Part shown: positions 35,226-46,030 of the stretch, piece after piece
Layout of the letters: every line of letters starts with the position of its first letter
Numbering within the stretch: the first letter of the stretch is position 1
Assembly (NCBI RefSeq): GCF_945859705.1
Contig: NC_079136.1
Span: 55,070,094-55,134,093, forward strand
DNA length: 64,000 bases
Direction: 5' to 3'
From: Episyrphus balteatus
Taxonomy: Eukaryota > Arthropoda > Insecta > Diptera > Syrphidae
Program-made: the position numbers and the translations under genes
Notes under the pieces: model-generated
The model's database searches: none
Told to the model about the DNA's origin: nothing
The model's input: the letters and a program-made list of their open reading frames with translations, nothing else

Positions 35226-36249
35226 TTAGACTTTATTCATGAAGCGCTGTAAGCTCTGGGTAAACCTAGGTTTCCAGCTGGTAAACCTTGTATCTATTAA
35301 GCAAACGAGTCTGACCTGGGTCCGAATTGGCTTCAAAGTGAATCCGAGCTCAGCCTCGAAACGGGATCCATTTCGGCTTAAACTAATACGCAAATTATAA
35401 TCACCACGGAGCCAATCGCATATGTATTGGCGAAGTGAAATTCTCTACTACGAGAAATCGGAGCAGAATTCAAACTCGAGTCGGAGCAGAAAAACCTACC
35501 AGAAAGAGAATTGAAAAAAGGAATGAGGTTTGGAATTTGAAGCCATTTGCGATCAAAATAAATAAAAATATATATTTTTTCACTAGAATTTTTTCATTTT
35601 ATTTATTTTCACAAACAAAATTATTTTAATCATTGATACTCCCTACTAGCAATTTTGTTTCTATAGTGCTGTACAGAAGCAACTGCAGAATCTGTAAAAC
35701 AAAATGGCGCTTTGTCTTTCCTTCTTTAATTCTCCTTTTTGCACATTTTACCACGGTTCGCATTCGACTTTGTGTTCATACATAAAAAGTTTTAAGTGTG
35801 TGAGTGCAACCTCGTATAATCTCGTGGCGTTCCCAAAGGAGCAATAATGTCGGTTTTTTGCTTGATTTGAAAATTAAAAAATATATAAAAAACCAAAACA
35901 TTACCCTGAACGCATTCATTGAAAACGTCCAATAAAACAAACAATTCTAATTGGTATAATTAAATGACAATTTATTTCTGACATGTGCGTTTTTTCAACT
36001 GACAACTACAAAAAAAAGACAGACTTTTCTTTTTTGCAAAATTTCAGAGGCTGTGCAAAGGAATTTCACACAAAAAAAAAAAGATCCTTTTGAAAGCCAC
36101 ATTGCTTTGAAGAAAATCCAATTTTTTTTTATTAAATAAAGTATATAATTCATTATCTTCCATTTTCTTCTTTAAAATTGAATTGCCATTCTAATTTTCA
36201 TTCCCAAAACATCTAGTCTAGAAGTTGTAAGAAAAAAAAGTAGAAAAAA
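35226..36249. other. upstream region of the peptidyl-tRNA hydrolase gene
   Basis: 35226-35560 is less AT-rich and looks like an inserted remnant without coding content. From 35690 to 36249 the sequence resembles a promoter and leader: pyrimidine-rich blocks (CTTTGTCTTTCCTTC near 35712) and an A-rich leader before the ATG at 36250. I cannot place the transcription start precisely. Confidence 0.35.
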
Positions 36250-36900
36250 ATGGGTGGCGATGCTAAACTCCTGGATACCACCCAAGTTATCAATGGTTTA
36301 GCTGTTCTACTCTCATTTTTTGTCGGCTATAAGTATGCCATTAAAAAGCATATAACAGAAGCTGACGAAGACAAAGAAGGTTGTTCCAAAGACGAAGCTA
36401 GTTCCACTGGTGTAATGGTAGAAAAATGAAGTCTTCTTCACTAAATTTGTAATAACTCCTTTGTCTGTAGTCTTTTTCAGACTTTTCGGATAACTACAAA
36501 ATGGTTCTTGTAGTTCGAAATGATTTAAAGATGGGAAAGGGCAAAATTGGCTCCCAATGCGGGCATGGAGCTGTTGGAGCTTATCAAAAGTCAATGAGAC
36601 ACAAACCCAATCTTGTGCGAGCGTGGGAACGAACTGGTTGTGCTAAAATAGCTTTAAAGGTAAGACATAATCATTTCCAAACCCTAGATCGTATAGATAA
36701 TCTTAAATTGCTCTTAGGTTGAAAGTGAAAGAGAATTACAAACAATTCGTAGAGCTGCCGAAGCAAATGGTTTGATTTGTTGCGTCATTCATGATGCCGG
36801 TCGCACACAAATCGAACCCAATTCCAAGACTGTGTTGGCCATTGGACCAGCTGCTGCTAGTGATATTGATAAAGTCACAGGTCATCTTAAGCTTTTGTAA
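36250..36900 (+). CDS. PTRH2: peptidyl-tRNA hydrolase 2 (PTRH2/Bit1-type), three exons
   Basis: Exons are 36250-36409, 36481-36659 and 36718-36900, with introns of 71 and 58 nt. The protein has 173 residues. It releases amino acids or peptides from stalled peptidyl-tRNA. The N-terminal segment (VINGLAVLLSFFVGYKYAI, about residues 14-32) is a membrane anchor like that of mitochondrial PTRH2. The catalytic domain starts YKMVLVVRNDLKMGKGKIGS and includes QCGHGAVGAY, HDAGRTQIEPNSKTVLAIGP and the terminal DKVTGHLKLL, all family signatures. The length matches the animal family. The first donor (G then GTGTAATGG) is weak, but it is the only one that keeps frame, reading TDFSDNYKMV. An alternative read-through of exon 1 would stop at codon 60. 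Confidence 0.92.
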
Positions 36901-37413
36901 AGCGCAAAAACACTTTGTGACAATTCCAAGTTGAATTCAAAATCAACTTCCTTTTGACGAATTTTCAAACGTAAGGTACCTCTAAAACAATTCAATTTAA
37001 GGGAGCACGTGTCGTCGTCGTTTCACCACCAGTTAGCACGGACATTATGGATTTACATAGATTCACATTTAATTCTTAAGACTTTTTCTCACTGTTACAT
37101 TTTTTTTTTTTTTAACTTAACAAATCATAAATTGGCTTTTTGAAGTCACGAAATAATAATAATAATAAAAAAAAAGCACAGCATTGTAATGCTGATTAAA
37201 AATTTTGTTTTTCTTGTTCCTTAGTTTATTTTAAAGCATATTTTTCTAAAATTCGATTTGAGAAGTGGTTCTAAAAACACAGTGTTGTAAATGTATCTCC
37301 AACATACTACTCAAACGTTGTCTGAGTATATCGTAGCTTTTCCCCCAGAACATTATACCGAAGTGCTACTAAATTTTTGATTTAGTCAAAGAAATTGGAA
37401 ATTACTCCAACAT
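36901..37413. other. 3' flank of the peptidyl-tRNA hydrolase gene
   Basis: The stretch contains a TAA-rich run with AATAAA at 37164-37169, a candidate poly(A) signal about 265 bases past the stop. No other feature is visible. Confidence 0.45.
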
Positions 37414-37602
37414 TAGCCCTGTTTCTTTGGAAGTGGTAACCTACTAAAAGTAGATGTTTTGGTTAATCTAGTAGTATCATCTACTCATGCTTTTCTTCTA
37501 GAGTAGACACGATTTGTATTGAATTCGTTGAAAGTGCGTTCCATTGAAAATTGCTAGTAAACTACTAGTAATACTTTTTCACCTCCCAAAGGAAGAGGGC
37601 TA
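37414..37602. mobile_element. 189-bp MITE with TAGCCCT..CTTTGG ends
   Basis: TAGCCCTGTTTCTTTGGAAG (37414) pairs with CTCCCAAAGGAAGAGGGCTA (ending 37602). The interior contains several CTACTA/TAGTAG palindromic pieces. It is non-coding. Its end resembles in part that of the hairpin at 53693-53824 (CCTTTGGGA). Confidence 0.6.
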
Positions 37603-38714
37603 TTTACACAGACATGAAAAATCAGCTTGAACATGTACTCTAGTCAAAGCGCCGCAACGGAAAAAAAGAGCCTTATCTTGCGCGCAGGATCGATAGGGGT
37701 ATATTTAAAGGGCTTAAACCAAGTCTCACACCACATAATCATTCTTTTTTTTTTTCGGAGTGATTCACAAGAATGCATATTTGTTTAGGATATTTTGCTT
37801 CTAAACGAATCGGCCGTATCACGAGCCCCGATGCGACGTAACAAATTCGTACTACGAATCCTGAAAATATTTACTACTATATTATTTGGAGCTTACGATA
37901 CCACTTTTCACACACGCCGAATTTATAAGCAAATCTTTCTAGTATGACGGAAATCGTGACACAAAATAATATTAAGTCGAAATTGCTTTTTTTGTTTAAC
38001 AAACTCTTGCCTTATTATTTTGAAACGGTGCAAACAATGACTAACAAAATAAAATACTCTTTCTTACATATTTCTAGTAGCTCTAGTTTACTAGTTACCG
38101 ACATATTCCAATCTAAAGTTCGTTTTAGATAATTTAGGAACCAACAAAAACTTCAGGGCGTCTACCGAAATGAGCAGCAATTAAACTATAGTGAAGTAAA
38201 CGAATGCCACGAGAAGGATTATGTATAACGAAGCCACAGCATGTACTCTAACGGCTACGGCAGACGAAACAATATTATGATAGCTAAACGAAAACGAAAG
38301 TCAAACGATAAACAAATGGCAGTCGTTAAGATAAAGGAGTATCATTGAAATAAAACGATTATCGTAATACGTAATCGCATTTGAACGAAACCGAAGTAGT
38401 TTCAGCGATAATAATTTACAAAATAGGGCGCCAGTCTTTAACTTTTGACCAGATTTTAAGAACTCTTAGAAAAAATAAATTGTAATTTGTAAAATTTTAC
38501 ATTTTTAAATAGAAATCTTACATCTATGATACTTTGCAAAAACTGCACCAGGTAAAATCCTTAAAATAATGTGATTTTTATGTCTCAAAATGCTAAGAGT
38601 ACAAATTTGTATTTGTTGGTTAATACAACAAAGACTAAAGACTTGATTTTTCTTTCTTTGTATTTTTTTTGACAATATTGTTAATATATATTAACTATAA
38701 TTTTTTTTTTTTTT
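37603..38714. other. intergenic DNA, no supported feature
   Basis: I see no gene or clear repeat end. The short plus-strand frame at 37944-38132 has no supporting feature. Confidence 0.4.
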
Positions 38715-38721
38715 GGTGCGG

Positions 38722-39455
38722 ACACTAAAATATACTTTTCTATAGGTTTTTGATGTGCTGAACTTGATTCTGAAGTCAGAAATATCCTATCAGCTCCCGT
38801 TTTTTAAATATTACCTTTATAAAATTCAAAAAAATTTTTTGACTTATTTTGAAGTTAACCAGATTTTCCCTACATGAACCAAAATATACTTTTCTGAAGG
38901 TTTTCGGTGTGTTGAACTCGAATCTGAAGTCAAACATATCTTATATCAGCTCCCGTTTTGGAAATCTTACCGTTAGAATGCAAAAAAAAACATTTCTTTA
39001 CAACTTTTGATGTTATGCCTTAATTTGAAGAAATTTTTTTAAATATAAATCATAACGGTTTCTATAAGAACTATTTTCCTTCTTTTAAGAACTGTTTAAA
39101 TCCTTGCAATATCTTTTTGACTGCCCGAGATATCTTAAAATGAAGTAAAGTGTGTTTTTATCAAAAAGGATATATGAAAACGTGATATCTGTTTAATACA
39201 TTACAATAAGCCAAAAAACTAAAAAAATATCGAAAAGATTTAAAACGATCTTGAAAGAAGAAAAATAGTTCTTATAGAAACCGTTATAATTTATATTAAA
39301 AAAAAAATGTCTTCACATAAAAGCATAACCTCAAAAGTAGTTTATTTTACATCTTCTAACGGTAATAATTCAAAAACGGGAGCTAATAGGATATTTCTGA
39401 CTTCAGATTCGAATTCAGCACACCGAAAACCTATAGAAAAGTATATCTTATTCTC
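38722..39455. mobile_element. foldback element related to the one at 32.8-34.8 kb
   Basis: ATATACTTTTCTATAGGTTTTTG near 38729 and CTGAAGTCAGAAATATCCTATC are inverted near 39385-39450 (GGATATTTCTGACTTCAG, ACCTATAGAAAAGTATAT). Near the centre, AACGGTTTCTATAAGAACTA is inverted at about 39263-39282. A second direct copy of the arm phrase lies at about 38880-38960. The phrases resemble the arms at 32865-32910 and 34700-34750, so this belongs to the same family. The 118-codon frame at 39307-39663 is repeat-derived. Confidence 0.65.
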
Positions 39456-40345
39456 GTTATGTTTTTGGACCAAAAATAACGGTACCTGTCATTTACAAAT
39501 TTCGGAAAAGTTTAATTTTATCGAAAACTGCTCCAACGATTTTCTTAAAAAAAAACAAATAGCATTTTTTAAACAAGGTCTATCTTTTCATGCAAAAATT
39601 TTTTGTTTGAAAATCATTTTTAACGGTACCTGCCATAGAATCGTTTTTTTTTTTCATATCTGATTTTCTGCCAAACTACTACTTCAATTTCAACTAAATT
39701 TTTCATAAAAAAGAATTTATATTTTATATAATTACAACATAAATCAAAAATAAAATTTTGAAAAAAAAACACTTTTGGATTTGAAAATCTACCGATTTAT
39801 AGATGCCATACGTTAACGAACCTATATGCCGTGATTCGACGTTCGACCCTAGGTTTTTTGTTCATCCGAATTAATCACGCTTAATAATAAACGAACAGGT
39901 TTAAGATTTATTAAAAATATTCAAGTTCATGTTTCGCTTGAAAGTGTTGGTTTTGGTCTCTTTAGGTCTTTAGACTCATTTATAAGAAAGTACACTTGAA
40001 TCATGATCGCAAGATATTTGTCTGAAATTTTATAACTTTTCCACTTGTATACATAGAAAACCGCGACACGATATTTTACAATAAAAGCTTTAAACTGAAC
40101 TAAAAAGTTTGTAACAAGTAAATTAAATGAAGTTATATACCTTTACATAAGAAAAAAGAAAAAAACAGTAAGTATACGCCCCAGTGTACCTAGTATGAAA
40201 CCTACCTGCAACATTCATGTTTTTTCATTTTTGTTTCGAAGTAAAAAATATTATTCAAATATCGATGATTTAATAAAACACAAATAATATTTTCTTTTAT
40301 ATTTGGTAATAATACTAACTTAAAGCATAATATGAAAGGTTGGTA
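39456..40345. other. repeat remnants between foldback elements
   Basis: This stretch contains a copy of the dispersed repeat with AACGGTACCTGTCAT/CCTGCCATAG phrases (39480-39640) and a fragment of the MITE family seen at 4711 (near 39825-39855). There is no gene. Confidence 0.45.
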
Positions 40346-40349
40346 TATA

Positions 40350-41880
40350 CAGGGTGTCCCACAGTCACCGCCCCAAACGAAAACCATGGATTCCTGAGGT
40401 CATTTTAAGTCGAAAAACTTAAGAGGTAATTTTCTCGTTTTCGTCCCGTTTTCGAGTTACCACGGTTTTTATGATTTTTGTTCTCTTTTCCCTTATCTGG
40501 CTTTATCTTTGCCAAACTACGTTTGATTTGAAAAATTTTTTTTACAACCAATCAAGAATTTATTACAGTTTTAGTTTGTCTCAAAACTTTTTTCTCTGCG
40601 GACAACCGTTTCTCCACAATTTTGCATCAATCACAATTTTCTTCGTTTTTTAAGTTGTTTTTTACACTTTCATATCATTTAAGTCAAAAAAACACGTTAA
40701 TGAGTATTATTTTTTTGTGCTTTTTATTAAAGCCCAGTTTATTTTCATAAAAAAAATAAGTTTTATTTCATAAAAAAGGCTACTGAAATTAATTAAAAAA
40801 AATAAACAAACTGAGTGAATTAAAAAAAAAAATAATTTTTGAATACAAAATTTATTTAAGAGCCAATTTTTCAATCTTCTAATAAACAGTCAGTTAACTG
40901 TTCGACGAATAAAGTTATTAGGCTCATAAACAGTCAGATAAAAACATTGAATTTTTCAATCAAGAATAATTTATTCTACAGAATAACAAAAAAAAATTGT
41001 CAAATTCAAAAATATTTAAAATTAAACGTCATTTTTATTCATGATTGTTTTTGTTTTCTTGTGTTCCACTGTATTTTTTTAAAAATTCTTTCAAAACAGC
41101 TTTGACAACTGACACAATATTTTTGTTGAGATTATTCCTTAGAATAATTTTTATTCGTCTCCGAAAGAAGCAGATAGTTTTATTCTTAGGAATAAGCTAT
41201 ATCTGCTTGTTGAAAAATTGAATTTGTCCCTATCCTTAGGAATAAGTACTAACTGACTGTTTAACTGACTATTGAAAAATTGGCCCTAAATGAATTAAAA
41301 CTTTTTCTGAGCTTTATTTATTTGTTCTTTTCTTAACCACAATAGCTCAGAAAAAGTTTTAATTCATTTAAATTAATTTTTTATTTAAAAATTATTTTTT
41401 TTTTTAATTCACTCAGTTTGTTTATTTTTTTTTAATTACTTTCAGTAGCCTTTTTTATGAAATAAAACTTATTTTTTTTTATAAAAATAAACTGGACTTA
41501 AATAAAAAGCACAAAAAATTAATACTCATTAACGTGTTTTTATTGACTTAAATGATATGAAAGTGTAAAAAACAACTTAAAAAACGAAGAAAATTGTGTT
41601 TGATGCAAAATTGTGGAGAAACGGTTGTCCGCAGAAAAAAAAGTTTTGAGACAAACTAAAACTGTAATAAATTCTTGATTGGTTGTAAAAAAAATTTTTC
41701 AAATCAAACGTAGTTTGGCAAAGATAAAGCTAGATAAGGGAAAAGAGAACAAAAATCATAAAAACCGTGGTAACTCGAGCACGGGACGAAAACGAGAAAA
41801 TTACCTCTTAAGTTTTTCGACTTAAAATGACCTCAGGAATCCATGGTTTTCGTTTGGGGCGGTGACTGTGGGACACCCTG
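40350..41880. mobile_element. 1.5-kb foldback element with CAGGGTGTCCCACAG ends
   Basis: CAGGGTGTCCCACAGTCACC at 40350 is exactly inverted at the right end (41861-41880), and TATA flanks both ends (40346-40349 and 41881-41884). The arms run to about 40858 and from about 41371, differing by scattered bases. The centre holds a second inverted-repeat element (40859-41287) and a third perfect hairpin (41288-41370). It has no transposase. A TA-type target suggests a Tc1/mariner-like origin, which is inference. Confidence 0.8.
40859..41287. mobile_element. nested element with AGRGCCAATTTTTCAAT ends
   Basis: AGAGCCAATTTTTCAAT (40859) pairs with ATTGAAAAATTGGCCCT (ending 41287). Inside both ends, CAGTCAGTTAACTGTTC and ACTGACTGTTTAACTGACT repeat a CAGTTA unit. 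It lies at the centre of the surrounding foldback element. It is followed directly by an 83-base hairpin (41288-41370) with arms AAATGAATTAAAACTTTTTC. Confidence 0.6.
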
Positions 41881-41884
41881 TATA

Positions 41885-43896
41885 TCTTTGGTGTTTGGTA
41901 TCCACATGTTAACTGCCAAAATGGGTATTTTGTATTTAAAAGGCTCTCAAATGTTTTTAAAAAATTTTCCAAACAGCTTTTGAAATTATTAAAATAAAAA
42001 ATTGCAGTCAGAGAGTAGAGCAACGAATAAAGGAATAGAGGAGTGTTACGTTTTTTTCCCTCAGTGAATAAATATTTTTTGATTTCAGATTTCCAGATGA
42101 GGATATTTTCATCTTTCTGGAGCTGAATTTTGGAAGTCGACCTTCAAAAATTAAAATTAAATTATTTTGGGATTGTAGTTTCGTGATACAAATTTGCAAA
42201 AGAGCTTAGCGTTAAAAAAAATCACCAAAACTTTTGCTTCTTGAGGCAAATAGAAAATAAAACGAGATTTTTAATGTTTATGAACGATATTTTTATTTAT
42301 ATCTGTTAACGGTTTAATATATTTATAAATAAATTGTATCGCATAGTTGTATTTAATTTTTTTTTCTTGTATATATGTATATATATATAAATAATCTATA
42401 TTAATTCATTTTTAAAATAAATAATTATGTGTGCGGTGTAATACTTCTATTTATATGTACCTATTCGCTTTCAATTCGAGCTTTTTTCTGCACGTTATTT
42501 TTCATAAATATTAAAATATTATTATTTTCTTTGCAGTTTTATACATGTAATTTTTTTTTTCATTCGGTTACACTACATTACTTAAAATAATTGATTAAAG
42601 AAAGTAAACAAAATTAAATTCAACTTTTAATTTATCGGAGACAGAGGGACCATTAAAGTTTAAGGGATTAAATACATTCTTCATACACTTTTTAATTGAT
42701 TGTTTAAATCAAATTATTTATCAAAAAATTATTACACATCATTATACGAGAAATTCTTATTTTTTTAAATGTATGTCTGATTAGGATATGATAATAGGAG
42801 GAACATTTTTGCATAAATAAAATCTAAACTAAAGAGGTATTATGGATTCAGGGCAATAATTTCATGATTAAACTAATAAAAATTTGAGAGAAAATATTTG
42901 TTATAGTTTTTTTTTGTTAAAATTTGGTTGTTACAATAAATTTACCTAAAAACAGTTCTTAACAATTTGTTTCATATTCCATTTAGTTCCTCTATATTCT
43001 ATATAAATTGTTGTTACCATACCATAGAGATATTTTTTTTTATAAGTTATATTAAGCTAGCTAATGTTCTTTTGTTAAATTGCATTCATGAAGAAAACAG
43101 CTATTTAATTTAGTAATTTTTGTTATCTAGAGATAAAGTATGATTTTATTTAAGATTTTAAGTACATAAACTGGCTTTTAAATTGATTGTTTTGGTTTTG
43201 TGTTTTATTTTAGTGTGTTTTGTGTTTTTAATATTTTTTTTTTAATTTCCGCAAATATATATATATATATATCTTACATATACATATAATAATTATTACA
43301 TAATTTGAATTCATTAAATTAATTTGTTCAAAAAGTATCAAAATTGATTTTTTTTTTAATTTTTAAATTAATAGCGAAAAATTAATTTAAACAGTCTTAA
43401 CAATCATCGATTTGTATTACATTTAATAGATTTAATGATAATATTGTAAAATATTTTTTTGTCTTGTTTGTGGTAAAATATGTATTGTTTTTTTATTTAT
43501 TTGTAATTGTTTGAAAATATTAAATAGGTTTATTTTTTTTTAATTTTACGTAGGTGTTGTTGAATAAAAGTATTTTTTTTGTATATTACAGCATATTTGT
43601 TATAAGTGATTATGTACTATGTTTGTTTGAGTTCATGGTATTATTGCTGGAAGATGGAGTATTTAAAAATAAGCATAAAAAAGTAAAACATTAAAAATTA
43701 AAATCAAAGGTTTAAAAAGTCAAAGTGATTTTTCCATAAAAGTATCATTTAAGTGTTCTTTAAAGTGCATGGAGCTTTATAGAATTAAAATGATTTTATT
43801 GCTCACGGAGAAAAATTAAAGCCTATTATTTGCAATTAAAGGCTTTTTTCTTTCTTGCACGCTGTTGAAAAAATTAATTAAAAGCTCAGTTATCGG
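41885..43896. other. AT-rich transposon-poor stretch, possible long 3' untranslated region
   Basis: From about 42250 to 43890 the sequence is very AT-rich, contains TATATA microsatellites (42372-42395 and 43253-43273) and shows no element ends. This contrasts with its surroundings and is what a long 3' untranslated region looks like. It lies directly downstream of the minus-strand frame at 43897-44118. A nearer AATAAA (minus) is at 43800-43795. Confidence 0.35.
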
Positions 43897-44118
43897 TTAT
43901 TGCATGCATGCAAGCCACCACCAGAGGTCGTAGGATTTTGAATATTCTACTTTGAAGGTTCTGTAATAAAAGTCAACAAACTCCATATTCTCATCATATG
44001 ACATTTCCTCTCTCGTCATTTTCTGGATTTGTTTTTCCAATCGTTTCTCGGCTGCAATATCTTCTGATGTTCTGATAGGTGTTCCAGGAAAAGCAATTAT
44101 GATAAAAAAGCATTGCAT
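43897..44118 (-). CDS. 73-aa hypothetical protein or last exon
   Basis: The frame reads from MQCFFIIIAFPGTPIRTSED, through charged text (KRLEKQIQKMTREEMSYDEN), to DLWWWLACMQ. Codon choice looks protein-like, and the Tyr/Phe/Trp-rich C-terminus is not typical of random AT-rich frames. AATAAA lies about 97 bases past the stop. A TATTTATA sits about 55 bases upstream of the ATG. Alternatively, CTATCAG at 44064-44058 could be a splice acceptor, making this the terminal exon of a larger minus-strand gene. I do not recognise the family. It follows the myosin gene on the same strand, 1.9 kb below that gene's stop. Confidence 0.5.
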   Translation of the reverse strand: MQCFFIIIAFPGTPIRTSEDIAAEKRLEKQIQKMTREEMSYDENMEFVDFYYRTFKVEYSKSYDLWWWLACMQ

Positions 44119-46030
44119 TTTTTATTGGAAGTTTGTGTGACAACTCTTTCGTTTTGTTAGCAATATATGTATAAATACCGACAGTCGACAGTTTGTTATT
44201 TTAGTGCATGTTATTGAAAGTATGTCTAGCAAGGCTACTTTGTTGGAAACTTGACTAAAAAGTGGAAAATAGGCTGAAAATAACTGCTTTGAATGAAACG
44301 TACGCGTTTTTTTCGTACATTTACTGGAGATCAGATGATTTTAATGCAATAAATGAAGCAAATAAAGTTAAGTTGTAGAATACCAGATATCATTTCAGAA
44401 GATTTCATTTTTGATTTTAAGAGTAAATCGCATTTGCTGGGTTATTTCAAAAATAGTTTCTCATACATTTATTTATCTTTGACACATAAAAGTGTGATCA
44501 GAAACACCAACCTTTCAGATAAGGTTCGTCTTCCGATGGCGCATAAATACTAAACAAAATTCTACAAACAAACTAGAACTTTTCAAAAGAATGAATAAAT
44601 TGTTTGTTTTAACAAGTTATAAAGCAAAAAACTAAATTTACAACTGAAAGCTGTTCACTTTTACCCATCTTTTTACTACTAAAGCAAAAAACAAAATTTA
44701 CAACTCAAAGTTGATGGCTTTTAGCCATCTTTTTATTATTCAGCCATTTTGTGAACCAACAATCTTTCTCGTGCTATTTTCCCGCAAATATCTGTTAATT
44801 TAATGTTAGCACCACTTAAAAGGAGTTTGAAGATAGGGCCCGAAGAAGTATTGAGATTGATTTTTGTAAGTGGGCACCAGAACATTTTCTCTCACAATAC
44901 CAAATCCGATTAAAATAAAATACACGTAGGTACTTGCTCTTGCAGTGCAAAGCACTTATACATCGTTTAACTTGTAGATTATAAGAACTTTCTCTGAATA
45001 AATATTAAAGAAATTTTATTATTTTTCAGTTTCTACCTCAGCTCTTTCGTTTAATTTTTAACAATTGGATGGTATGACATTTCCTACTGAATTTACCCTC
45101 TGAGTTTACATGTTTGAGCTATCGTTAAGCAGTTTAGTGATAGGTTCTTTAATAGCTGGTATACATCAATGCCTTAGATTGTGCATATTTTAAGTCTCAG
45201 AGGAATCGAAATATTATTCCACCCAAATCGTACTCCGTGTACACTCTTTTAAAAACCAAATGATGTCTTCGACCAATAATTTAGTATTTTTATGGCTTTC
45301 TTAAGTAATTTCTTCTTGGAAAGTTTTTTACTTTATTTAACGATCACTGTATTTTCAAACCATTAAAAAATAAAAAAAATAAAAATAAAAAATAACTTCA
45401 AGTAGGTACATAAAAAAAACTTTATTTAAAAAAAAAAAAATAATTATATACACCTAAACAAATTATAAAAATTTAATTTAAACTTTATACATAAAAAATA
45501 AACTAGGAAATAAAAATATATAAAATTATTATAAATAAATTAAATTCTAATTGAATCGAGAATCTCACTTATATGGGTTTAATTTGTATTTAACTGTTAA
45601 ACATAAAATTATATTTGTTTTTGTAAGTTTAGTATTTAATGTCCCTTTCTGTTTTTATATTGTTTTAACCTGCTTTTCTTATTTTTTTTATTAATCATTC
45701 CTGCATTTGCGCACAATCAGTCAAGTCAACTTTCTAGATTTTTTGTTTTAGTTTTTTGATACAAGAAAAAAAGATAATAATAGTAAATTACAATACAATA
45801 CATATACACTTTTTCTGTACAAGTTTTTTTTTTGTAAATTTTTTATAAAAGCGAAAAATGTTACTACTACTTTCTCTGCTTGCGAAAAGCTGGTAATGAT
45901 AGTGTTGTTTTTTGTTGTTCTGTAAGTGGTTGAAATATTGTGTGTTTGTGTTATTCTACTGTCGTTTGTAGCTTATAATTACGCTCACTCAAAATTTCTT
46001 ATGTCATCCCCACTTACTAAAAAGATTATA
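44119..46030. other. 3' flank of the myosin gene with a 60-bp tandem duplication
   Basis: Near 44622-44740 a block of about 59 bases (AAAGCAAAAAACTAAATTTA..., ending ACCCATCTTTTTACTACT) is present twice. From 46030 down to about 45420 the sequence is AT-rich and probably the myosin 3' untranslated region. AATAAA on the minus strand occurs at 45426-45421. Confidence 0.4.

Noticed and set aside
36410..36426. Reading through exon 1 of the peptidyl-tRNA hydrolase gene as a separate 59-residue membrane protein
   Set aside because: Read-through gives a stop a few codons after the donor, whereas splicing restores the conserved DNYKMVLVVRND junction expected for the family.
36313..36594. 93-codon minus-strand frame opposite the peptidyl-tRNA hydrolase gene
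   Set aside because: It is antisense to two well-supported coding exons and their intron.
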